From NCBI RefSeq assembly GCF_047495875.1, contig NC_092459.1, positions 38,049,490 through 38,113,489 on the forward strand: a stretch of DNA of 64,000 nucleotides, in the 5' to 3' direction. This DNA comes from Pithys albifrons albifrons. Taxonomy: Eukaryota; Chordata; Aves; Passeriformes; Thamnophilidae. The notes beneath the pieces are model-generated. The model made no database searches. It was not told the DNA's origin and was given only the letters and a program-made list of their open reading frames with translations. How positions within the stretch are numbered: position 1 is the stretch's first letter; the number at the start of each line of letters is the position of its first letter. The position numbers and the translations under genes are program-made. Shown piece after piece: positions 12,301-23,600 of this stretch.

Positions 12301-15171
12301 GAGTATTTTGTCCCAATAACTACATACTCAAAATTAGTCCTCTTAAATCAGGTAAGAACTACTTATTTTCCCCAAACAATAATATATATGTATTTATATG
12401 TAAAAGGTTGAACCTAAGTGCATATACGTGTACATGTATGTACTAATATATTTTACTTTTACTTTTTTTACTGTAGTTTTTGCAGTTCCTCATCACAGTA
12501 CTGGGTCCTAGGATGATTGCATTATCCTTCATTTCCAGTTAATCAATGGACGATGCCACTGAAAGTACAGAACAAATCACAAACTTGAGAAGCTTGAGCA
12601 ATGTTTTCTAAAAATATCAGCATCATCTATGTTTTAAAATCTGGTTCTATTGGAAGATTCTGTTCTGGTACCAATTGATGTAACTCTGCTGGCTTCAGTG
12701 ATACGAAGATTATTTCTACCAGACAATGTTCATTAAAATACCGAAATTCTCACCTTCAAATTACACATGTGGTCATGCCCACAGAAATGCTCACTTCCCA
12801 ACAGAAATAGGCGAAGAAGTGGTTTCCCTAACAAAAGTAGTACTCCTCTGACTTCTCTGAGATAGTCAGGTACATAGAGGTATGTAGCTGAAAAATGTGG
12901 CACACAAGGTCTCTGTCATTTCCTCTGTATAAATTTAGCTGGGAGTCACAGTAAATAGCACTTGACTACTTTGAAATTGAACTCTGCTACTTTCACATTT
13001 TTAGCATTTTTGTACATGTTATTCTGTATTTCCTCATCAGTGCATATTAAAAGCCTCCTGGATATGCAGCTGAAACTTTATAATGGTAAATGATGAAAAT
13101 AACTCATAAAATCAATTAATTTGCCTCTAGCAAGGCATCAATTTTACATATGAATAGAAACAGTAAATCTATCTGAGCGCTGCCATTTCCCTAATACCTT
13201 TTTTTATTTATTTTTACTTTTTATTCCAGATTGGGAAAAAGAAATTTAAAAGGTTAATATTTTTATTAGGAAACAATCAATTTTGATTTGATCAAAAAGT
13301 GTTGCTCATGTAGAAATAATATGAATGCTATTTGGGCATATTGTATTTTTTGAACTACATATTGAAATATGATTTATTTTTAAAGAAGCAGTTCTAAATG
13401 AAAACTTGAAATAGTCAATATAAAGTGCAGAAATTGAAGACTTTTAAATTACTAGCAATTTTTGAGTTTTTTTAAAGTGTCATCAGAAGACAGTTATTCC
13501 ATTGTGATAAACCAGTCATGATCTGACTTAGCTGAATGAAGTATGATCAAGCTTTTAAAGGCATGCAAACGTAACCTCTGCCTTGAGCATCTCTGACACT
13601 TTATGTAGACATATGGCTAGCACTGATTGATAATTGCCTTTGCATATTATTTTTAGAAGGAATTAGCCTGTCAGTCAACAAGAAATTATTACTCTTTTCA
13701 ATGATCTTAGAAAGTTACATTGTAGATTCTTGACAAAGAAAAGAGAGACAGGACATAGAGTCATTGCATGAGTGTCACACTACTAGGAAAGCCTATACCC
13801 AAGCAAAAAGATAATACCTGTTTGCTTTTGCAGTCAACTGTAAAAGGAAAACAGAATGGTGACAGACCAGAGGATGCAGAGTATTAAGAAGTGCTAATTA
13901 TGCCTCAAACGCTCAAAGTGGGAATGACAGCATCATTATGAGTGACAGCAGATACTAAAACTCCCTGTAGAAAGAAAGTCTTAACTGATGTCCCACAGAG
14001 ACATTTAGACGTAATATGGGCCTCATGGTTAGAAATTAAAATTCAGCAGAATTCTGTGACTCTATCTGAGAACAAGAAGTTGTCTGAGACAGAGAAGAGT
14101 GTATCAGACACCATGGAAGCACCTTTATGTGGCGACACAGGCCAGTGTCTTCTCTAAACCCTACAACTTTTAGGAATGATTCATTATTTATCCTTATTCC
14201 ATCTAGTGCTGCATGTGTTTTTAAATACTAACCTCGTAATTATTTGTGCCTCTGAACTTTATCAGCTTAGATAATTGTATCTTGTGTTCTTCAACATCCT
14301 GAGAGCAAGGTGTTTATCATGAAAGATTGCAAACAATTGATGATAGTTATATAAAGCAGTTATCACAGAGTTATTATTTATGTAAATGTATTGCTGTATC
14401 TATCCTGATGACTTAATTCTGGCTGTATACATGCATCCTTCAACATCTCCTGTGGAATAGGCTATTATGCAAATGCAGTGACAGGTACATGCAGGTGGGA
14501 AATTACAAATGTTCTGTAATTTGCTTCTGTGTATTACTTGCTAATGTGTACATTTTGGAAATTGAAAAGTCTCTGAATGAATGAGGAACATGCATGTTTT
14601 CTATGAATTTCAAGCTGAGTTTTCTATGGCATATATTATAAAAAATGTGTTTTGAATACATCTAATGAAAGATGTATACTTGACTGAAAGATAATAAAAA
14701 ATAGATACTTTTTAACTTTATCTAGAGGCAAAGTTAAAAAGTAAAGGAGAAAAAAACACATCCTGTTTTAAACCGCAGGGATGACAGGACCTTCAGCTTA
14801 CTTAAAATAAAAAAATCCATTTTAACTCATGATTCCATGTCATATCCAAATTCACCTGAACTACCTGAATCTCTGAAGTTTTCTAAGATGTTGTAATAGG
14901 AATTTGCATGAAACAACCTCTCTGTACTCTTTTGCACCAGCTCATAGTAAGAAAAATTTAAATAGGTATTAGATATTAAATAGATATTTTAAATAGATAT
15001 TTTGCAGAAACATAGAATTAGGGGTTTTATTTTAACTCATTTTTTGCTCCATCAAAAAAAATCTTCAATATGAGTTTTGTTTCCATAAGTTTTAGGAAAA
15101 ACTGACTTTCAGTTTTGATTTCAAATGAAATCCAGATTTGCAGGTCTAGTACTTAATCCAAAGCCAAGCAC
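9313..15171. other. Unique AT-rich DNA, no gene recognised
   Basis: No recognisable coding exon, RNA gene or long repeat. The only structures seen are a GTTT microsatellite, scattered A/T runs and short frames with no family resemblance. Confidence 0.55.
9939..9964. repeat. (GTTT)n microsatellite
   Basis: A short run of TTGTTTGTTTGTTT units with a few interruptions. Confidence 0.75.
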
Positions 15172-15245
15172 AAAACCACAGAATTAGCTAGGTTTGAAAA
15201 GACCTCTGAGATCATCAAATCCAACCTCTGACCCAACACAGACTA
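15172..15245 (-). mobile_element. CR1 LINE 3'-tail fragment, minus strand
   Basis: The plus strand reads CACAGAATTAGCTAGG, then AAAAGACCTCTGAGATCATC and AAATCCAACCTCTGACCCAACA. This is the complement of a CR1 3' untranslated tail of a different subfamily from the copy at 8640-9312. Only about 75 bases are recognisable before similarity stops, so it is either very strongly 5'-truncated or later disrupted. It has no coding capacity. Confidence 0.85.
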
Positions 15246-18200
15246 GCCAAGAAGCAGACCTACATTAGACCTAGTACAGTAAAAATATTACAGGTAATGG
15301 GAAAAAGTGCAAATTTATGTCAGTTTTGTACAAGTTTGTTTAAATCTATTATTTTAATTTGATTATAATGAATGCAGTTCATATAGAACTCATTGAAATA
15401 CTTAAAACAGTTTCTGGAGTCTTCCATCAATACAATTTACTTACTTGCTAGTACATATTTAATTTTATATTGCTTTGCTTATGGGTGGAGAGATTTAAAT
15501 TGAGTACTATTTTTTATTTTTCAAAATTACCATGCCAATTACAAAAGGATAAACTGTTCCACATGCAGAAATATATCATACCCATAGGGGCACCTTTCTT
15601 CAAGTTCAAAGGGAGATTAATGTACTTGTTATTATGTAAATTACGCTTCTAGCACTGACATGAAAGAATTGCTATAAAAGATGTATTGTAAGTATATATA
15701 ACTTTGAGACCAGATAATACTTATGTGTCATTAATTTAAAATGTATATTTTCCTCTGTAAAGTCCTCCAATAGGATTCAAACACTTTTCCCCTCTGTGTC
15801 CCTTTTGTTCCCTCCTGAAAAGATTCACTTTCTCAATTATATGACAATTGAAATGTAACTTGGAAGTTCACATCTGTGAATCTAGAATACTGAGAAAAAA
15901 AGTGCTGGGTAAAAACATTAAAAGTTACTTTTCAATCTACTTTTTACTTTGCAATGTATTAACTTTTATATTAGGTGAATTTTAGTTATCTGTTTCAGTA
16001 CATTTAGTGGGTTTCCATTTTCCATAGAGATAAAGCATATCCAATACTTGTCGAGGATTTTTAAAACATTTTGAAAAACGACCAAACACACAGGGTACCT
16101 TATACATTTTACATCAAGTTTGTGTTGATGGATTGACAATATATCCTCAGTTGACAATTTTTCTTCTACTGTAATTAGAATTAACACCTTAACCTGGGTA
16201 ACCTATGACCCAAGTTGCACAAGATCATATAGACTGAAGCTTGATGACAGACTAAATGAAGTAAGCAACATGAAAGTTATGTTGGAATACAACTCGTATC
16301 TGGATTATTTAGATTGAATTTTTTTGTATCTGGTGTTCAGTGTACAGGAAAAGCCTGAAAGAAGAAAAGAAAAATGCATCTAAATCTATGTGAAAGCCTA
16401 AAGTAGCAGTAAGGATTAAAGGTTGTTGCTGGATAAGGAGCACCACTGAGGTTTGAAGAAACAGTGGGAGCTATGAATTTTAAGGAAGATAGTCTGTTAG
16501 GCCTTCAGATTACTGAAAGACACGATGAACAAGTCTTCAGCCTGAAAAAACAGGCAGTGCACACTCAGGAAAGCAACAAATAGAGGAAGGAGAAACAAGC
16601 GAAAAGAGATCTAAGAGGATGTGGGTAGAGGTACACAGAGGAAAAGTATAGGATGTCAAAGGTAGAGGAATTATTCTTGGCATTATTGGCATTGAATTGT
16701 GCTTTGGGACTGCTACCTTGAGACTAGATCATTGGCTAAACTCTGGCCTGAGGTTAATCGGCAGAAAAATAAGTCTTCCTGGTGTGCATGGATCTATCAG
16801 TAGGAGCAGAATAAGCATTATTTTTTCTGGAATTCACCACAATGCGTTCATTGTATGCTACTGTTGTTATGATAATGCACATGTACTATTTGCACAAGAA
16901 GCAGTTTTAGGAATGAGTACCTCCACAGCCAGCCATACCTACCCTTCAGAGCTGTATTTACAAAACTGACCTGAAAAGTAGCTCCCTGACAACCAACACG
17001 TTCAGAGGAAATTCAGCTTCGCCAAATTGACTCGGCCTATAAGTGTTACATTAAATTTAACACAATACTGAAAAAGAGCCAAAATGGGTCAGGAAATGTT
17101 TGCTTTAGATAGTGGCAGTGTAAACAGTTATACTGAAAGTAACAGAGAGCTATTGCACTGTGAAAAGTTCTATTAGGTTTAATCTCCCATTGCAGTTAGT
17201 TCCTTTGCAGCTCAGGAGTATTTTTTTATAAGCTCTGCAGATCAGTATAAAAGGGAAGATTCTTCTCCAGACAATCTAGTTTTAATGTAATAAACATGTG
17301 TCCTAACGAGAAGTAGAAGAAACCTAGGATACTACTTCTATTATTTAAAAGTGATCAATGATTTTACAACTTCAGATAATAACAGGCTGGCTCAAAAATA
17401 AAAAGAAAAAAAGGTATTTTTAAATATTGTCATGCCAAAGATTGTATCAGGGAGTACAATGTTAGAAAACAAAAGTTAGGAATAATTTTAGAAGGATTTA
17501 ACACACTTGTTTTTGAACAACTGGATTATGTTTACAGAAAATTAATTGGACCAAGTCTGACATTAGTAGCCATCTTCAACTTCAAAGTGTGATACCTCAC
17601 TTCCAGAAAGGTAATGGGACAACATCCAGTTAATCAAACTGTTCCACAAAGAGAGGTCCTCATCTTTGAGGACTCATAGAGGAAGATCCATCTCCTTCAA
17701 ACTGGGTACTCTCTTAATTTTCTCTGCCTAGCAAATGCAGAGGCCCCCAGCGGATGATCTAGCTTGCTGAAAATAGATACCTATCTCTCTTTATCAGACA
17801 GTAGGAAATCAAACAGAAATATTATGTGTTCCTCTCCACCTACCATGTAGTTCCCTGCCTGCAATGATATAGCAGAGAGGTCAAGTCTCTGGTTAGAACA
17901 TCTGGATGTGGGAAGGGAGAAGGTGTGAACTGGTCCTGTCCTGCCATGGCTGTTGCAATGCTACCCATGCTCTGGTCAGCCATGCTGCAGCAGTAACAGG
18001 GGTGGGTGAAAGGGAGCCTGGTCCTAGTTTTAGAGTTTATGACACTCATTTACACTCAGGAAAGATACACGTCTCCCCTCCTGGGACCCTTCCTGTTTTC
18101 TTTCACTTTTCACTCAAGGCACATTCCTGAAAGCATGGACCACATCTGCCTATGGGGACTGAGTTGAGCCCTTGGAAATCCTCAGGGTGCAAAGAAAAAT

Positions 18201-18625
18201 TTCTCATATAACTGGGTGACTTCAACTGCTACTGAAAACCAGACAGTGAGATGTTATAAGTGGAACTAAAGAGAGGTTTCAGTGTGCTATCCTCACTTAG
18301 GTAAACTGAATCTCACCCAGTGTCTCATCAGAAGGAAATCCATGGAGCCTTTAAATTATCCCATCAATTATGATAACTTCAATTGACCCTAATTCTAGCT
18401 TTTAGTGAAAGACCTGTTCTTTTTCTGTTTAAAAAGATTTCCTTTAATCCAATTTCCAGGCAACTTACCAAGTTGCCAAGCTGGAACAAAAATCTTTAAA
18501 AAATGTGATCAGGATTTAAGTTATAAACTTCTAGATCCTGTAACTGTGAGTCAGATTTGAGATGGATTCTGAGGTAAACTTTTTTCTTATTTTGAAATAA
18601 ACCCATAAGTATATTCCAGTCTTTG
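15246..18625. other. Unique DNA, no gene recognised
   Basis: AT-rich sequence without a recognisable exon, RNA gene or mobile element. Short open frames at 16697-16969 and 17840-18130 are unsupported by any motif. Confidence 0.5.
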
Positions 18626-18633
18626 TATTATTT
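18626..18633. repeat. Left flanking octamer of the solo LTR (candidate target duplication)
   Basis: TATTATTT abuts the left LTR end, and the same octamer abuts the right end at 19194-19201. It is longer than the 4-6 bp that retroviral integrases normally duplicate; see findings. Confidence 0.6.
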
Positions 18634-19193
18634 TGTGTTTTTAACCCCCACCCAGCAGCCAAGCCCCACCCAGCCACCTGCTCACCCCTGCCACTAGTCA
18701 GACTGGGGAAAGAATCACAAGAGAAAATCTAGAAAACTCATGAGTTGGGATAAATAAAGTTTATTATGGAAAGCAAAAGCAAAACAAGGAATTAATTCAG
18801 TGCTTCCCATGGGCTCAGCCATCTCCAGGAGAGCAGGACCTCATCATGCACAAAAGTGACTTGGGAAGACAAACACCATCACCCCAAACACTCCCTCTGC
18901 TTCTTCCTTCCCCTCTCTTTATATACTGAGCATGATGTTGCATGATATGGAATATCTCTTTGGTCAGCCTGAGTCACCTGTCCCACCTCCTCCCAACCTG
19001 CCACGCATCCCCAACTTCTTTCCCAGCGTGGCAGTACAAAACACACAGGTGGCCTTGGCTCTGTGTAAGCACTGCTTAGCAATAACAAACCCATCCCTGT
19101 GTGAATCACAGTATGTTCAGCGTAAATCCAAAACATAGCTCTACACTAGCCACTGTGAAGAAATTTAACTATACCCCAGCCCAAACCAACACA
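18634..19193 (-). mobile_element. Solo LTR of an avian endogenous retrovirus, minus strand
   Basis: A 560-bp block is bounded by a perfect 6-bp terminal inverted repeat, TGTGTT at the left and AACACA at the right. Read on the minus strand it has the order of a retroviral LTR: U3, a TATA box (TATATAAAG, complement of 18918-18926), and an AATAAA polyadenylation signal (complement of 18760-18765). I recognise the sequence (GGTTTGGGCTGGGGTATAG start, GGAATATC...CATGCTCAGTATATAAAG promoter, AACAAGGAATTAATTCA and TTGGCTGCTGGGTGGGG end) as a very common bird LTR family, but cannot name the subfamily or class. No internal retroviral sequence adjoins it, so it is the product of LTR-LTR recombination. 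The flanking TATTATTT octamers are identical. Confidence 0.9.
18918..18926 (-). promoter_or_regulatory. TATA box of the solo LTR
   Basis: TATATAAAG on the minus strand, followed downstream by a G/A-rich stretch and, about 155 bases further, by the LTR's AATAAA. It would drive minus-strand transcription out of the LTR if still active. Confidence 0.65.
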
Positions 19194-19201
19194 TATTATT
19201 T
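19194..19201. repeat. Right flanking octamer of the solo LTR
   Basis: Exact copy of 18626-18633, directly outside the AACACA end of the LTR. Confidence 0.6.
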
Positions 19202-20090
19202 CAAGCTTGACCTCTTTACTAACTTTAAGCTCTGATACTGAAGAAGACTATGGGATTCCTCCTCATAATTCCTTTAAGTAATGTTTTCTTCTCCTCCTAA
19301 ACACTTTCAGTGACAAAATTATTAATTATATTGTGATTAAGATCACTTTAATTTTCATCTTGTAGGAATAGGATTACACCAACTACAACCTCTTATAAGT
19401 GGTTAAAATCTTTCATAAACACTTTTTTCTACATGTAGAGCATATTAGTCAACTGAGGGACTAGATATTGTAATTATCATTTAATTATTTTTAAATATAT
19501 CCTGTTTAAAACAGATTTAATACCCTTATTTTCTGTAAAAGATTTCATCTTAGTTCATACCTGCTACATATTTTGTTTTGTGACTAAGCTCATAGATGCC
19601 CAAAGGCTGTATTTATCAAGAACATAACATTCTTCAACTAACAGCACAAAGGAAGCTTGAATTTAACTATCCCTTTAGTTTTTTAATGAGCATTTAATTA
19701 AATTTTTTTAGTAAGCTATGTTAGTAATCACTGAAGTGTATACGTTTCAAATGATAGAGATTCTTCCGAAAATGTATTTCCAGAGATCTCTTTAAATTCC
19801 ATGGACATACTATAGATGTAAAAAAGTCTTGGAACTTTATAGAGGCTAATATCAGCAAAAGCATTAAAATGCAGAACACGACTGACAGGAAAAAAACCCA
19901 CCACCGTTGTGTTTCTCACAGCTATAGGTGACTGGTATGAGGAAAGGCATTTGATTTCAGGTAAATATTATATTAACCTGTAGAAAGATGCTGAAATGGA
20001 TTAACAACTCAGAGACTTGCAGTTGAAGTTTTAAAAATGCAGTTTTAAAGTGCAGTTTTACTTGTAATAGTTTTTTTGGTAGCAATTATC
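19202..20090. other. Unique AT-rich DNA, no gene recognised
   Basis: I see nothing recognisable apart from a tandem TGCAGTTTTA at about 20028-20060, just before the GC-rich LTR-like block. Confidence 0.5.
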
Positions 20091-20665
20091 TGCCTAGTTC
20101 TGTTACCCTGTCTCTGCTGTTTGATGACCAGCACACCCTGTTCATTGTATCCCCTGAGCTGTGCCTAGTTCTGTTATACCACATCCTGCCAGCCTTCTTT
20201 GTGTTCCCTGGAACCCTTTTGCTCCCTTGATGACCCAGTCATTAAGCTAGCCTGCCCTGTCTTGGGCCTGGCAGGGCTCGACCCCGCCCAGGAGCCCCAG
20301 TGATCGGAGGCCCCCGGGGCCCCCCTCCTCTCTCTACCCCTGTGACTCCAAGGTGATAAACCTTGTGTGAGTCTCCTATGCCACGTGGCTGGGAGGGGGC
20401 AGGGCCAGGGCCCCAGCCGGCCCTGCCCCTGTCCCAAACCCATTGATTAATGGACCCTGCCTCCTCCTCAGTTTTCACCCAATCCTGCCAGACCTGGGGA
20501 CCGCCCCCAGGACAGGACATTATCTCGTGGTTTTTTGAATAAAGAGTTGACTCTCCTGCCTGTAACTGCCTGGAACTCCTTGTCTGTGTCTCCCATCTCT
20601 ACCGCCCTCGCTCAAAGGGGAGAGCAGAGAACCTTTTCCCTTCCCTTCAACGCTGCATATTAACC
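20091..20665 (+). mobile_element. GC-rich LTR-like block, probable endogenous retrovirus LTR
   Basis: The base composition changes abruptly from AT-rich flanks to a GC-rich block with CCCCGGGGCCCC, repeated CCTGCC and GGGCAGGGCC motifs. Near its 3' side lies TTTTTTGAATAAAGAG, with AATAAA at 20538-20543. A CT/TG-rich stretch follows (CTCTCCTGCCTGTAACTGCC, GTCTGTGTCTCCCATC), resembling an R-U5 region. This arrangement suggests a solo LTR read on the plus strand. I could not fix the TG and CA ends or a target duplication. A 15-base repeat (TGCCTAGTTCTGTTA at 20091 and 20162) marks its left part. The alternative is an unrelated GC-rich retroposed 3' end. Long minus-strand frames here reflect GC content, not a gene. 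Confidence 0.55.
20538..20543 (+). terminator. AATAAA polyadenylation signal in the LTR-like block
   Basis: AATAAA in the context TTGAATAAAGAG, followed by a T/G/C-rich stretch that could serve as the downstream element. Confidence 0.5.
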
Positions 20666-23600
20666 CAGATGAAAATTTATTCCTGCCTGACAGCACTGAA
20701 AGTTGGAATGGCCTTCAGGATTTCATCCTAGGACTAAATGAATCAGAGGGTAGCACTGCAGTGGGAATATGACTGTTTTATGTTGTCTATAGGCAAATAA
20801 GGTAGCATGGCTACAGTTATGACAATTCAAACTGTAGAGCTTGAAATTGTTAATCATTTATACTAAAAGGACTTTCTTAGTTTCAGTGCTCTGTGAAGTT
20901 TCTTTTCAAGATTTACCAGAGTACAGCTAATGACTGTCAGAAACCGATTCCTGATCAGAAGAAATCAGTGAAGCCAATAGAAAGTCATGATTTACACCAG
21001 CTGACTTTCTCTGTTCTTATCTTTACAATGGTTTTGATTTTGTTTGTTTTTTTTTCTTGGATAAGATTTTTGATATCACTCAAAGCTATATTGAGGTTCA
21101 AATTTTAATTTTCTTTGCATTTTCTGTTCCCACTACAAAATTTAATTAAATGGGCATGTTGTTGTCATTCCCATTGTTGTTACCATAATTCTTGCTGTAC
21201 AGTCTTAAGGAAAACATGATATGTGCATTTGAACCTAAACTATATTTCCTTGTTGTCATGCCTGCCTTCTCCCATCAATAGCATATATATATTTATTGTT
21301 GCATTGGATCTTCTACCAAACTCAACATGCTTTTGTAATGCATATTCTGTAAACTACTAATAAAGAAGAGGTAGAAAAGTTTGTGGAAATAAGAGAGAAG
21401 TGTTTCCTCATTCTGTTCATCTGGAAAGCAAGAAGTAATTGTATTGGAGTTTAACCTTCAAACTTTCATGGCAAAATATTGTGACATCAATGCATTGAAG
21501 GTTTGGGTAATTTGTTAGGGAGGAATGTTACTATCTTGAATTTTGACAGCATTGAGTGTGTTAATGTAACTGATCAACATGTTTGATGGAGGCATCCTTT
21601 CCCAGAAGGCTTCCATTTATTTGTCAGAATATATTTCCTCAGAAGAAGTCAAACTGCTAAATTCATTCTGCCTTCTAACAAGAACCATCCACACTGCCAG
21701 AAAAAAATTAAAGCTCCTGTGTGGAAACAGCAGGAGGAGGTAGACAACACAATTTTACACTCTGGTTATTGCTGAACACCACTATGAGTAGTAGCAACTC
21801 ACAGATTACATTGTCTCAGTACCAAAGCACTGTTTTATGAAGCACTGTGAGCAAAAAGCAAAAATCTAATCCACCTCCTGCTATATCATTTTGTCTGATT
21901 TTCAAATCAAATTGAACACAAATTTAAGGAAAATGTACAGTATATCTATCAAGGGCAGGTGTTTTATTCTCTTGAAATAGCTTGGTAACTTCAGTGAAAA
22001 TGTTAGCTGTGTCATATGGCAAGTTTCTTCATGAAAACAATGCAAGTTGCATTTTCCTAGTAGAAATCAGGCATTTCCATTAGTTTCACCATCATATACT
22101 CGTGCTGTATATTTGGGGACAGAAATATGGCTCTGGTTCTTCATGTTTCATGTAATTCAGTACTTGGGTTACAGTAAATACCAAGACAATAATGATCACA
22201 GTGCTTTGTCTGATCAGGGATAGATAAAAATATAACACAAGATAGATAACTATTTTGTGATCTTTGGCTAAGAGAAGTATGTATAGCTTAGCCATCTTGC
22301 TGGAGGGAGAATTATCTCTTGGCTCGTTTAGCAGACTTAAGCAGTTACTGAGTACACTGAGACAGAAGACACTTGAGGAGGAAAGTTCCTGTCGTTTGGA
22401 AGTAAATAGAGAAACTTACCAGCCCTATTCCAGCAGTACTGAATTCACCAGGGTGTAGTGCAGTTCCGTCACCTTCCTGTGATAAGGGTTCCACAGTCTG
22501 GTTTGACTGCTGAATGGGGAAACTGACAGTCTACTTGCCAAAGGATCCAGTGAAGCTCACACAGACGCAGACTGGCTCTTTTACCTGCTGTTGGCTAAGC
22601 CCGAACTCACACCTGACAATTCCAGTTTCCCTCTCTTCAGTTCAGTCTATTAAAATATCCAGCTGCTTTTTCCCCCCTTTTTTTTCAGAAATACGGCAGT
22701 TATCTCCAGCAGTGAAGCTACTCCCCTCTCTCCATGCATACAAACCTCTCATTTCCTGTGAACTGGCAGCAATTTAGGTCTCTGCACATCACGGTAAAAG
22801 AAATATTATCTCTTATCTGGCCACTACCTGTAAAAATTCAACTTCATTTAACCTAGCTGATAATTTTTGCTGAATATTTTATCTAAGAATCACTTTCATT
22901 TTTATGGAACACATTGGACCATGCAAAGTGATTATTACAACTAAGAGAAAAAAGACAGGGTGGAGCAACTTAAATTTTAACTGTTTGTATACATTTTAAA
23001 ATATACATCCTTGAAGTTTAAACTGACATAAATATTGCCTAAGCTTCTGATGTCTTCTTGCATGGAAAAAAGCAAACCAAATAAAAATTAAAATAAAACC
23101 AATCAAAAAGGAAAGAGAATGTTGAAAGGTGGAATTTTTGCTTTGGTATGTTAGCATCTGAGGAAAGGATTGAATTTCTATTTGCATTACCTGGATGTCA
23201 AAATTGGATTTCTAAAGCTAGTCATGTATTTATAGTAAATTTCAGCCATATTCAATAAATTATCAGGCAGCTACAAGGGAGCAGCTTGTGCATTCACTGA
23301 GAGGTGTAAAATGATGTTCAAGCAATGGTTTTAAAATTTTCTTGATGGACAGTTACAAAAGAAAAGAAATGGAGAAGTCTGTTGCCATATGTCCAATGGA
23401 ACTCCTAAATCTCAGAGAAGCCTTTTGGGTAGCCCACAGTAGCTGCCCAAATGTCATGTATGTTTAGTTAAATAAAACTCTCCACCGACATGAGCTGTAG
23501 TTCAGTCTCCCTGTTTGCATCACTAAGAGTAAGCAAAATGGTGGGGTGTGGGCATTTGCTGTAGCTCTGGCTACTGTCCTCAGTGTTTCTTAGCATGATT

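Noticed and set aside
20174..20520. Two overlapping minus-strand frames of about 90 codons, Gly/Pro/Arg-rich
   Set aside because: Explained by the high GC content of an LTR-like block. No domain or start context supports a gene.
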